Source: Prostheceraeus crozeri (lineage: Eukaryota > Platyhelminthes > Polycladida > Euryleptidae). Taken from it: DNA of 64,000 bases. Numbering within the stretch: position 1 is the first letter of the stretch; each line of letters starts with the position of its first letter. Position numbers and translations under genes: made by a program. Under the pieces are notes generated by a model, which made no database searches, was not told where the DNA came from, and saw only the letters and a program-made list of their open reading frames with translations. The stretch lies in the NCBI GenBank assembly GCA_907163375.1, contig CAJQUW010008927.1, positions 1 through 64,000 on the forward strand. Reading direction: 5' to 3'. Of the stretch, positions 40,235 to 50,270 are shown one piece after another.

Positions 40235-40789
40235 ATGAGTGAGGTTCCAGAGTGTGAGGTTCCAGAGTGTGAGGTACGTTATCCAATACGTCATTGGAAA
40301 GGTAAATTTTGGCAATATCACCGTACCATTCCATTATTTCATGGAGACAAGATAATTTCAGAGACGAAGAACTGTGTAGTGATATCACGCCGTAAGATAG
40401 AATTGGAAAATGAAATAATTCCAACGTATATTGACACATTCTATTTTGAAGTAACACCGACATATCAGCATCCAATTACAACAACGGTGGAGAAACCGAA
40501 AGACTGTCTTTATTTTGAACGTGATTACATTCCAATGTATGAAGGAGATGTAGTTATATCATGGAATCCTACAGAAACATGTATTCGACGTTCTCCAGGT
40601 AGAAAGCGTGAAGATGGAGGAGGTTTGGCACGGGCTATGTATATAGTATATCAACATACTCCAGAAGTGTATAAACGACCGAAATTGACACGACGATTTC
40701 GTTTGGATATTGAGAAGAAGGTGTGGGTTCAGATTCTTCATACTGATACATTGACTGACATTGAATGGACGGGTGGACAAACGAGGTGA
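40235..40789 (+). CDS. Duplicated-domain protein 2 (184 aa, left arm)
   Basis: The start is the ATG at 40,235 (MSEVPECEVPECEVRYP); the longer frame uses a non-ATG codon. Repeat 1 has IPLFHGDKIISETKNCVVIS and repeat 2 has IPMYEGDVVISWNPTETCIR, aligned with the same places in the 199-aa protein; TRRFRLDIEKKVWVQIL ends the fold. A GTATAAATAAG box sits near 40,192. Unlike its neighbours it has no GGGACCC word upstream. Function unknown. Confidence 0.6.
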   Translation: MSEVPECEVPECEVRYPIRHWKGKFWQYHRTIPLFHGDKIISETKNCVVISRRKIELENEIIPTYIDTFYFEVTPTYQHPITTTVEKPKDCLYFERDYIPMYEGDVVISWNPTETCIRRSPGRKREDGGGLARAMYIVYQHTPEVYKRPKLTRRFRLDIEKKVWVQILHTDTLTDIEWTGGQTR

Positions 40790-40794
40790 TTTCA

Positions 40795-40850
40795 GGGTCC
40801 CCTGAAGGGGACCCATGAAGGGATCGGGTCCTTTGAGAGATGTATATAAG
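40795..40850 (+). promoter_or_regulatory. GGGTCC/GGGACC promoter of the 80-aa gene
   Basis: GGGTCCCCTGAAGGGGACCC fold-back, then ATCGGGTCCT, then TGTATATAAG (40,841-40,850). Confidence 0.7.
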
Positions 40851-40881
40851 AGTGGATGAAATGAGTGTCACAATCATAATC

Positions 40882-41121
40882 ATGGTAGAAACAAGAGAAG
40901 AGTTGAGAGTAAGGCAGCGTGAGGAGATGAAGACCATCAAACAAATGATTGAAAGATATAAGAGGAGAGCCTATAAATCGAAGAATCCAGAGAAGATCAG
41001 AGAGTGTGAGGACACATGCGACTTTGTGCTGAAAGCGACGATAGTGAGTCATCAACGACAATCAAATTATTGGAGAGATGGATTGTGGAAGGGACCCGAT
41101 AGAGGACCCGATACCTTTTAG
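40882..41121 (+). CDS. Small charged helical protein (left arm)
   Basis: The upstream ATG codons of this frame lie in or directly after the TATA box, so the ATG at 40,882 (MVETREELRVRQREEMKTIK) is the better start (79 aa). It is highly helical and charged, then RRAYKSKNPEKIRECEDTCD. The frame ends in GPDRGPDTF, encoded by the promoter motif GGACCCGATA of the next gene, so coding and regulatory DNA overlap. Unknown function. Confidence 0.5.
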   Translation: MVETREELRVRQREEMKTIKQMIERYKRRAYKSKNPEKIRECEDTCDFVLKATIVSHQRQSNYWRDGLWKGPDRGPDTF

Positions 41122-41170
41122 AGGACCTGATACCTTTTAGAGGACCCGATCCACTAAAAACTGTATATAA
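41091..41170 (+). promoter_or_regulatory. Four GGACC(C/T)GAT motifs and TATA box of the 165-aa gene
   Basis: Four copies of AGAGGACCCGAT-like words in 60 bp, then ACTGTATATAAATG (41,159-41,172). The first copies are inside the end of the upstream frame. Confidence 0.75.
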
Positions 41171-41218
41171 ATGACTTTTGAAATCATTTACTTCATATTT
41201 TGACTTGAGCTAGTGAAC

Positions 41219-41716
41219 ATGCCCGACGTAACGATGATCCAACCTTTACGGATTCGCATTCCCGAAGTGTTAGTGCCAGAGAGCGACGAGGAAGACTGGC
41301 CAACTGATCTTCCGTCTGGATGGGGATCGTGGCCCGATTTGAGTGAATTGACTGATGAAGGACTTCCAGAGTTGGTGACGCCTACCCCGATGGACAATCT
41401 TCCTCCAAGGTTTTCACCAGACATTACACAGTTGGACAGATTTTTAAATTCACCATCTTCCAGTCGGACGAATTTTAGTGAAATGACGGATGAAGAGTGG
41501 GTGACGTACGAAAAGGAGAAGGAGAAGGAGAATAATCCACCTAACTCGAGGGCAGGATCTCCGGTGGTCCCATTGGGATTACGTATGCTTATCCCACAAT
41601 TGCCGCATCGACAGTTTCATGGACGCATTTCATCAGAATCAAATATACGACGTGAGGTGGATTTGGTGGATGAAGCGTTGGTGCATGTCATTGATATGAA
41701 CAGTGTTTTCTCATGA
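41219..41716 (+). CDS. Acidic proline-rich protein (165 aa, left arm)
   Basis: The start is the ATG at 41,219 (MPDVTMIQPLRIRIPEVLVP). The first 110 residues are acidic and proline/serine-rich (ESDEEDWPTDLPSGWGSWPD, then MTDEEWVTYEKEKEKENNPP), probably disordered. The C-terminus is more ordered (RMLIPQLPHRQFHGR, then REVDLVDEALVHVIDMN). TTCAATAAAC follows the stop. No family recognised; transactivator- or scaffold-like composition. Confidence 0.55.
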   Translation: MPDVTMIQPLRIRIPEVLVPESDEEDWPTDLPSGWGSWPDLSELTDEGLPELVTPTPMDNLPPRFSPDITQLDRFLNSPSSSRTNFSEMTDEEWVTYEKEKEKENNPPNSRAGSPVVPLGLRMLIPQLPHRQFHGRISSESNIRREVDLVDEALVHVIDMNSVFS

Positions 41717-41850
41717 TTTACTTTCTCATGATTTACTTTCTCGTGTGTGCTTCTTCAATAAACTTACATGGTAAGCCTTGATTCTTTTGAATGAAAGGGT
41801 ATGGGATGTAGAAGTTTAAGTAATCATATACATAGCAGATTGTATGAATC

Positions 41851-42006
41851 ATGCCATGTTATAGACGAAGACGAAGACGTCAGAGAGGGGGTATTCTTTT
41901 ACCTCTAGCGGGAATGCTTGGTAAACATTTTGCAGGAACTATTACAAAGGGTGTTTCACGACATATAGCAAGGAAAGCCATTAGACGTATTAAGCGAAAG
42001 CGCTAA
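41851..42006 (+). CDS. pX/mu-like basic micro-peptide 1 (51 aa, left arm)
   Basis: Begins MPCY, followed by six arginines, then QRGGILLPLAGMLG, an amphipathic middle and a basic end (RKAIRRIKRKR). Adenovirus pre-mu (pX) has the same layout: arginine run, RGGILPLLIPLI, hydrophobic stretch. The Polinton B2 core protein (8,972-9,427) has ARRQRGGTILGAL. It therefore probably condenses packaged DNA, by homology of layout rather than proof. It is too short for usual gene finders. The mirror copy is at 47,740-47,895. Confidence 0.65.
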   Translation: MPCYRRRRRRQRGGILLPLAGMLGKHFAGTITKGVSRHIARKAIRRIKRKR

Positions 42007-42029
42007 GTAACAGTGAATGGAATGTTATT

Positions 42030-42197
42030 ATGACAATGCCATATCGTACTAGACGAAGACGAAGACGAAGACGACGTCAGAGGGGTGGTCTTATCATTTC
42101 AATTTTACCACGTGTCCTTAATAAAGTAATGAAAGTAATGACACATCGAGATCTAGGTGCAGGTCCTACATTGCTGCATAGATTTGGTGACGAATAA
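42030..42197 (+). CDS. pX/mu-like basic micro-peptide 2 (55 aa, left arm)
   Basis: MTMPYRT, an arginine run of nine, QRGGLIISILPRVLNKVMKV and a neutral tail ending LLHRFGDE. A second ATG two codons on gives MPYRT, parallel to MPCY of the first micro-peptide; the two are paralogues 24 bp apart. Same inferred role in DNA condensation or virion entry. The mirror copy is at 47,549-47,716. Confidence 0.6.
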   Translation: MTMPYRTRRRRRRRRRQRGGLIISILPRVLNKVMKVMTHRDLGAGPTLLHRFGDE

Positions 42198-45100
42198 GAT
42201 TTACTAGTTTGCAATTTAGACTAAGCGTTCTATTATTTGTAAATGAAAGATATAGTTTCAATAGTTTACACGTTAAAAATAAAAATTCAATAGTGTGTAT
42301 GTTAAGAATAAAGTTCTATCTGTTTGTATGTTAGAAATAAAATGAAGTTTCATCAGTTTACAAGTTAAGAATAAAGTTTTATCTGTTTGTATGTTAGAAA
42401 TAAAACAAAGTTTCAACGGTTAACAAGTTAAAAATAAAGTTTCAATAGTTTACAAGTTAAAACTAATGTTTCAATAGTGCGTATGTTAAGAATAAAGTTT
42501 TATCTGTTTATATGTTAGAAATAAAATGAAGTTTCGCCAGTTTACAAGTTAAGAATAAATTTTATCTGCTTGTATGTTAGAATTAAAACAAAGTTTCAAC
42601 CGTTTACAGGTTAAAAATAAAGTTTCAATAGTTAACACGTTAAAAATAAAGTTTCAATAGTGTGTATGTTAAGAATAAAGTTCTATCTGTTTCTATGTTA
42701 GAAATAAAATGAAGGTTCATCAGTTTACAAGTTAAGAATAAAGTTTTATCTGTTTGTATGTTAGAAATAAAACAAAGTTTCAACCGTTAACAAGTTAAAA
42801 ATAAAGTTTCAATAGTTTGCAAGTTAAAACTAATGTTTCAATAGTGCGTATGTTAAGAATAAAGTTTTATCTGTTTCTATGTTAGAAATAAAATGAAGTT
42901 TCGCCAGTTTACAAGTTAAGAATAAATTTTATCTGCTTGTATGTTAGAATTAAAACAAAGTTTCAACCGTTTACAAGTTAAAAATGAAGTTTCAATAGTG
43001 TATATGTTAAGAATAAAGTTCTATCTGTTTATATGTTAGAAATAAAAATGAAGGTTCACCAGTTTACAAGTTAAGAATAAAGTTTTATCTGCTTGTATGT
43101 CAGAAATGAAATAAAGTTTCACCAGTTTACAAGTTAAAAATGAAGTTTCAATAGTGTGTACGTTAGAAATAAAGTTTCAATAGTGTGTATGTTAAGAATA
43201 AAGTTTTATCTGTTTGTATGTTAGAATTAAAAAACCGGTTTCAACCGTATACAAGTTAAAAATAAAGTTTCAATAGTTAACACGTTAAAAATAAAGTTTC
43301 AATAGTGTGTATGTTAAGAATAAAGTTCTATCTGCTTCTATGTTAGAAATAAAATGAAGTTTCATCAGTTTACAAGTTAATAATAAAGTTGTATCTGTTT
43401 GTATGTTAGACATAAAATAAAGTTTTAGCTGTTTGTATGTTAAAAATAAAATAAAGTTTCAATAGTGTGTATGTTAAGATTAAAGTTCTATCTGCTTCTA
43501 TGTTAGAAATAAAATGAAGTTTCATCAGTTTACAAGTTAATAATAGAGTTTTATCTGTTTGTATGTTAGACATAAAACAAAGTTTCAACCGTTAACAAGT
43601 TAAAAATAAAGTTTCAGATTAAAATAAAGTTTCAATAGTGTGTATGATGGAAATAAAGTTTAAGCGCTTTGTGCGTTAAAAATAAAGTTTCAACATTGTG
43701 TACGTTAAGAATAAAGTTCTATCTGTTTATATGTTAGAAATAAAATGAAGTTTCGCCAGTTTACAAGTTAAGAATAAATTTTATCTGCTTGTATGTTAGA
43801 ATTAAAACAAAGTTTCAACCGTTTACAGGTTAAAAATAAAGTTTCAATAGTTAACACGTTAAAAATAAAGTTTCAATAGTGTGTATGTTAAGAATAAAGT
43901 TCTATCTGTTTCTATGTTAGAAATAAAATGAAGGTTCATCAGTTTACAAGTTAAGAATAAAGTTTTATCTGTTTGTATGTTAGACATAAAACAAAGTTTC
44001 AACCGTTAACAAGTTAAAAATAAAGTTTCAATAGTTTACAAGTTAAAACTAATGTTTCAATAGTGCGTATGTTAAGAATAAAGTTTTATCTGTTTCTATG
44101 TTAGAAATAAAATGAAGCTTCACCAGTTTACAAGTTAAGAATAAAGTTTTATCAGCTTGTATGTTAGAAATAAAATGAAGTTTCACCAGTTTACAATTTA
44201 AAAATAAAGTTTCAATAGTGTGTACGTTAGAAATAAAGTTTCAACCGTTTACAAGTTGAAAAATAAAGTTTTAACAGTGTCTACGTTAGAAATAAAGTTT
44301 TATCTGTTTGTAAAGTACGATCGTAGGATTTACTAGTTTGCAAGTTAGACTCAGCATTCTACTAGTTGTAAATGAAAATATCGTTTCAACAGTTTACAGA
44401 TTAAAATAAACTTTTAACAGTGTGTACGTTAGAAATAAAGTTTTAGCTGTTTATATGTTAGAAACAAAATAAAGTTTCAACAGTTTACAAGTTGAAAAAT
44501 AAAGTTTCAACAGTGTGTACGTTAGAAATAAATGAAAGTAAAAACTTCATCGTATGAGTATTCAAAGCATGTTTTGTAAATCAAATGTGTGTAGTCCTGA
44601 CATGATAGAATCGCGTTAGAAATAAAGTTTCAGCCGTTTACAAGTTAAAAATAAAGTTTCAACGGTGTGTACGTTAGAAATAAAGTTTTAGCTGTTTATA
44701 TGTTAGAAACAAAATAAAGTTTCAACAGTTTACAAGTTGAAAATAAAGTTTCAACAGTGTGTACATTAGAAATAAATGAAAGTAAGAACTTCATCGTATG
44801 AGTATTCAAAGCATGTTTTGTAAATCAATTGTGTGTAGTCCTGACATGATAGAATTAAGCTTGACAAACGCGTTTTGTCAAGTTCATTTGATTCTATCAT
44901 GTCAGGACTACACACAATTGATTTACAAAACATGCTTTGAATACTCATACGATGAAGTTCTTACTTTCATTTATTTCTAATGTACACACTGTTGAAACTT
45001 TATTTTCAACTTGTAAACTGTTGAAACTTTATTTTGTTTCTAACATATAAACAGCTAAAACTTTATTTCTAACGTACACACCGTTGAAACTTTATTTTTA

Positions 45101-47548
45101 ACTTGTAAACGGCTGAAACTTTATTTCTAACGCGATTCTATCATGTCAGGACTACACACATTTGATTTACAAAACATGCTTTGAATACTCATACGATGAA
45201 GTTTTTACTTTCATTTATTTCTAACGTACACACTGTTGAAACTTTATTTTTCAACTTGTAAACTGTTGAAACTTTATTTTGTTTCTAACATATAAACAGC
45301 TAAAACTTTATTTCTAACGTACACACTGTTAAAAGTTTATTTTAATCTGTAAACTGTTGAAACGATATTTTCATTTACAACTAGTAGAATGCTGAGTCTA
45401 ACTTGCAAACTAGTAAATCCTACGATCGTACTTTACAAACAGATAAAACTTTATTTCTAACGTAGACACTGTTAAAACTTTATTTTTCAACTTGTAAACG
45501 GTTGAAACTTTATTTCTAACGTACACACTATTGAAACTTTATTTTTAAATTGTAAACTGGTGAAACTTCATTTTATTTCTAACATACAAGCTGATAAAAC
45601 TTTATTCTTAACTTGTAAACTGGTGAAGCTTCATTTTATTTCTAACATAGAAACAGATAAAACTTTATTCTTAACATACGCACTATTGAAACATTAGTTT
45701 TAACTTGTAAACTATTGAAACTTTATTTTTAACTTGTTAACGGTTGAAACTTTGTTTTATGTCTAACATACAAACAGATAAAACTTTATTCTTAACTTGT
45801 AAACTGATGAACCTTCATTTTATTTCTAACATAGAAACAGATAGAACTTTATTCTTAACATACACACTATTGAAACTTTATTTTTAACGTGTTAACTATT
45901 GAAACTTTATTTTTAACCTGTAAACGGTTGAAACTTTGTTTTAATTCTAACATACAAGCAGATAAAATTTATTCTTAACTTGTAAACTGGCGAAACTTCA
46001 TTTTATTTCTAACATATAAACAGATAGAACTTTATTCTTAACGTACACAATGTTGAAACTTTATTTTTAACGCACAAAGCGCTTAAACTTTATTTCCATC
46101 ATACACACTATTGAAACTTTATTTTAATCTGAAACTTTATTTTTAACTTGTTAACGGTTGAAACTTTGTTTTATGTCTAACATACAAACAGATAAAACTC
46201 TATTATTAACTTGTAAACTGATGAAACTTCATTTTATTTCTAACATAGAAGCAGATAGAACTTTAATCTTAACATACACACTATTGAAACTTTATTTTAT
46301 TTTTAACATACAAACAGCTAAAACTTTATTTTATGTCTAACATACAAACAGATACAACTTTATTATTAACTTGTAAACTGATGAAACTTCATTTTATTTC
46401 TAACATAGAAGCAGATAGAACTTTATTCTTAACATACACACTATTGAAACTTTATTTTTAACGTGTTAACTATTGAAACTTTATTTTTAACTTGTATACG
46501 GTTGAAACCGGTTTTTTAATTCTAACATACAAACAGATAAAACTTTATTCTTAACATACACACTATTGAAACTTTATTTCTAACGTACACACTATTGAAA
46601 CTTCATTTTTAACTTGTAAACTGGTGAAACTTTATTTCATTTCTGACATACAAGCAGATAAAACTTTATTCTTAACTTGTAAACTGGTGAACCTTCATTT
46701 TTATTTCTAACATATAAACAGATAGAACTTTATTCTTAACATATACACTATTGAAACTTCATTTTTAACTTGTAAACGGTTGAAACTTTGTTTTAATTCT
46801 AACATACAAGCAGATAAAATTTATTCTTAACTTGTAAACTGGCGAAACTTCATTTTATTTCTAACATAGAAACAGATAAAACTTTATTCTTAACATACGC
46901 ACTATTGAAACATTAGTTTTAACTTGCAAACTATTGAAACTTTATTTTTAACTTGTTAACGGTTGAAACTTTGTTTTATTTCTAACATACAAACAGATAA
47001 AACTTTATTCTTAACTTGTAAACTGATGAACCTTCATTTTATTTCTAACATAGAAACAGATAGAACTTTATTCTTAACATACACACTATTGAAACTTTAT
47101 TTTTAACGTGTTAACTATTGAAACTTTATTTTTAACCTGTAAACGGTTGAAACTTTGTTTTAATTCTAACATACAAGCAGATAAAATTTATTCTTAACTT
47201 GTAAACTGGCGAAACTTCATTTTATTTCTAACATATAAACAGATAAAACTTTATTCTTAACATACGCACTATTGAAACATTAGTTTTAACTTGTAAACTA
47301 TTGAAACTTTATTTTTAACTTGTTAACCGTTGAAACTTTGTTTTATTTCTAACATACAAACAGATAAAACTTTATTCTTAACTTGTAAACTGATGAAACT
47401 TCATTTTATTTCTAACATACAAACAGATAGAACTTTATTCTTAACATACACACTATTGAATTTTTATTTTTAACGTGTAAACTATTGAAACTATATCTTT
47501 CATTTACAAATAATAGAACGCTTAGTCTAAATTGCAAACTAGTAAATC
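42198..47548. repeat. AT-rich AATAAA array around the palindrome centre
   Basis: Units of about 35-45 bp of the form AATAAAGTTTCAATAGTTTA and AAGTTAAGAATAAAGTTTTA alternate in higher-order blocks of 150-330 bp. Each unit has an AATAAA in the direction of the arm's own genes: top strand left of 44,870, bottom strand right of it. Several dozen signals are present per arm. Sparse units with CTAAGCGTTCTATTATTTG (42,215; 44,345; mirrors) link the array to the edge repeat at 39,155. No gene is supported inside. Confidence 0.85.
44850..44905. other. Dyad centre of the palindrome
   Basis: The arms meet at CGCG (44,869-44,872) between CTTGACAAA and TTTTGTCAAG. The last bases before the dyad differ: the right side has six extra bases next to its copy of TGATTCTATCATG, so the tip is not perfectly symmetric. 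Outside this tip the flanking sequence pairs base for base. Confidence 0.85.
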
Positions 47549-47716
47549 TTATTCGTCACCAAATCTATGCAGCAATGTAGGACCTGCACCTAGATCTCGA
47601 TGTGTCATTACTTTCATTACTTTATTAAGGACACGTGGTAAAATTGAAATGATAAGACCACCCCTCTGACGTCGTCTTCGTCTTCGTCTTCGTCTAGTAC
47701 GATATGGCATTGTCAT
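47549..47716 (-). CDS. pX/mu-like basic micro-peptide 2 (right arm)
   Basis: Mirror copy of the gene at 42,030-42,197, open over its full length and apparently identical. Confidence 0.6.
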   Translation of the reverse strand: MTMPYRTRRRRRRRRRQRGGLIISILPRVLNKVMKVMTHRDLGAGPTLLHRFGDE

Positions 47717-47739
47717 AATAACATTCCATTCACTGTTAC

Positions 47740-47895
47740 TTAGCGCTTTCGCTTAATACGTCTAATGGCTTTCCTTGCTATATGTCGTGAAACACCCTTT
47801 GTAATAGTTCCTGCAAAATGTTTACCAAGCATTCCCGCTAGAGGTAAAAGAATACCCCCTCTCTGACGTCTTCGTCTTCGTCTATAACATGGCAT
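47740..47895 (-). CDS. pX/mu-like basic micro-peptide 1 (right arm)
   Basis: Mirror copy of the gene at 41,851-42,006, open and apparently identical. Confidence 0.65.
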   Translation of the reverse strand: MPCYRRRRRRQRGGILLPLAGMLGKHFAGTITKGVSRHIARKAIRRIKRKR

Positions 47896-48029
47896 GATTC
47901 ATACAATCTGCTATGTATATGATTACTTAAACTTCTACATCCCATACCCTTTCATTCAAAAGAATCAAGGCTTACCATGTAAGTTTATTGAAGAAGCACA
48001 CACGAGAAAGTAAATCATGAGAAAGTAAA

Positions 48030-48527
48030 TCATGAGAAAACACTGTTCATATCAATGACATGCACCAACGCTTCATCCACCAAATCCACCTCACGTCGTA
48101 TATTTGATTCTGATGAAATGCGTCCATGAAACTGTCGATGCGGCAATTGTGGGATAAGCATACGTAATCCCAATGGGACCACCGGAGATCCTGCCCTCGA
48201 GTTAGGTGGATTATTCTCCTTCTCCTTCTCCTTTTCGTACGTCACCCACTCTTCATCCGTCATTTCACTAAAATTCGTCCGACTGGAAGATGGTGAATTT
48301 AAAAATCTGTCCAACTGTGTAATGTCTGGTGAAAACCTTGGAGGAAGATTGTCCATCGGGGTAGGCGTCACCAACTCTGGAAGTCCTTCATCAGTCAATT
48401 CACTCAAATCGGGCCACGATCCCCATCCAGACGGAAGATCAGTTGGCCAGTCTTCCTCGTCGCTCTCTGGCACTAACACTTCGGGAATGCGAATCCGTAA
48501 AGGTTGGATCATCGTTACGTCGGGCAT
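48030..48527 (-). CDS. Acidic proline-rich protein (right arm)
   Basis: Mirror copy of the 165-aa gene at 41,219-41,716; same protein sequence. Confidence 0.55.
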   Translation of the reverse strand: MPDVTMIQPLRIRIPEVLVPESDEEDWPTDLPSGWGSWPDLSELTDEGLPELVTPTPMDNLPPRFSPDITQLDRFLNSPSSSRTNFSEMTDEEWVTYEKEKEKENNPPNSRAGSPVVPLGLRMLIPQLPHRQFHGRISSESNIRREVDLVDEALVHVIDMNSVFS

Positions 48528-48624
48528 GTTCACTAGCTCAAGTCAAAATATGAAGTAAATGATTTCAAAAGTCATTTATATACAGTTTTTAGTGGATCGG
48601 GTCCTCTAAAAGGTATCAGGTCCT

Positions 48625-48864
48625 CTAAAAGGTATCGGGTCCTCTATCGGGTCCCTTCCACAATCCATCTCTCCAATAATTTGATTGTCGTTGATGACTC
48701 ACTATCGTCGCTTTCAGCACAAAGTCGCATGTGTCCTCACACTCTCTGATCTTCTCTGGATTCTTCGATTTATAGGCTCTCCTCTTATATCTTTCAATCA
48801 TTTGTTTGATGGTCTTCATCTCCTCACGCTGCCTTACTCTCAACTCTTCTCTTGTTTCTACCAT
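48625..48864 (-). CDS. Small charged helical protein (right arm)
   Basis: Mirror copy of the gene at 40,882-41,121; same protein sequence and the same overlap of its 3' end with GGACCCGAT motifs (about 48,590-48,655). Confidence 0.5.
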   Translation of the reverse strand: MVETREELRVRQREEMKTIKQMIERYKRRAYKSKNPEKIRECEDTCDFVLKATIVSHQRQSNYWRDGLWKGPDRGPDTF

Positions 48865-48956
48865 GATTATGATTGTGACACTCATTTCATCCACTCTTAT
48901 ATACATCTCTCAAAGGACCCGATCCCTTCATGGGTCCCCTTCAGGGGACCCTGAAA

Positions 48957-49511
48957 TCACCTCGTTTGTCCACCCGTCCATTCAATGTCAGTCAATGTAT
49001 CAGTATGAAGAATCTGAACCCACACCTTCTTCTCAATATCCAAACGAAATCGTCGTGTCAATTTCGGTCGTTTATACACTTCTGGAGTATGTTGATATAC
49101 TATATACATAGCCCGTGCCAAACCTCCTCCATCTTCACGCTTTCTACCTGGAGAACGTCGAATACATGTTTCTGTAGGATTCCATGATATAACTACATCT
49201 CCTTCATACATTGGAATGTAATCACGTTCAAAATAAAGACAGTCTTTCGGTTTCTCCACCGTTGTTGTAATTGGATGCTGATATGTCGGTGTTACTTCAA
49301 AATAGAATGTGTCAATATACGTTGGAATTATTTCATTTTCCAATTCTATCTTACGGCGTGATATCACTACACAGTTCTTCGTCTCTGAAATTATCTTGTC
49401 TCCATGAAATAATGGAATGGTACGGTGATATTGCCAAAATTTACCTTTCCAATGACGTATTGGATAACGTACCTCACACTCTGGAACCTCACACTCTGGA
49501 ACCTCACTCAT
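48957..49511 (-). CDS. Duplicated-domain protein 2 (right arm)
   Basis: Mirror copy of the 184-aa gene at 40,235-40,789; same protein sequence. Confidence 0.6.
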   Translation of the reverse strand: MSEVPECEVPECEVRYPIRHWKGKFWQYHRTIPLFHGDKIISETKNCVVISRRKIELENEIIPTYIDTFYFEVTPTYQHPITTTVEKPKDCLYFERDYIPMYEGDVVISWNPTETCIRRSPGRKREDGGGLARAMYIVYQHTPEVYKRPKLTRRFRLDIEKKVWVQILHTDTLTDIEWTGGQTR

Positions 49512-49670
49512 GATGATTATATTCCCATCTATTTTCACTTAACTTATTTATACCCATATCCATCTTCTTCTAATACCATCCTATTCATTATAGTATAACT
49601 CAAAGGAAAATGATCACATGTATGAAGTATGTTTATTCAATAAAAGTTCATTCAATATATACATAAAAGT

Positions 49671-50270
49671 TCATTGAAATACAAATTCTCCACTTATTTC
49701 ACTAAAGGACTTATAATCACCTCTCTCTTCATCAATGTCTCTGTACCATCCGTTGGGAATGACACGAATCCATGCTTCACCATCTAGACGGAATCGTTGC
49801 GTCTCATACGGTGGGTCCATGAGTGGCTTTGAATGATGTTCAACTTCCACATACGCCCCCATCCACCTTCCATCATCCACCCATCCTGGTGCACGACGTA
49901 TCATCATTCTTGTAGGGGAGTACCCCAGAATTACATCCCCTTCGTACATAGGCACATCTCGTTCCATGTATAGTGGCTTCTCCGGTGGGTCATTCGTACT
50001 TGAATGTATACGATATACAGGTGATTTAGTAAAATAAAAAGTGTCAATCGTAGTTGGAAATATGTGAGTCTCTGTCTGTACCACAGCCCGCTTGACCACC
50101 ACACATGATATCTTATCTGATAGGATCACATCCCCAGCGAAAAGGGGAATATCTCGATACACCATTGCAGGTACTCGATCCCGAAGCAATGGGAAGAAAA
50201 TAGATGCTGACGTTGATGCTGACGTTGATGCTGACGTTGTAGATATCGTTACTTCACCGGCTACTGCCAT
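49671..50270 (-). CDS. Duplicated-domain protein 1 (right arm)
   Basis: Mirror copy of the 199-aa gene at 39,476-40,075; same protein sequence. Confidence 0.6.
   Translation of the reverse strand: MAVAGEVTISTTSASTSASTSASIFFPLLRDRVPAMVYRDIPLFAGDVILSDKISCVVVKRAVVQTETHIFPTTIDTFYFTKSPVYRIHSSTNDPPEKPLYMERDVPMYEGDVILGYSPTRMMIRRAPGWVDDGRWMGAYVEVEHHSKPLMDPPYETQRFRLDGEAWIRVIPNGWYRDIDEERGDYKSFSEISGEFVFQ

Noticed and set aside
43406-46340. 60-aa frames in the AATAAA array and at the dyad
   Set aside because: Translation of the AT-rich unit; no conserved product.
42198-47548. CRISPR-like or satellite-DNA array
   Set aside because: Units are contiguous and degenerate without unique spacers, confined to this element and oriented with its genes. 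The setting is eukaryotic.
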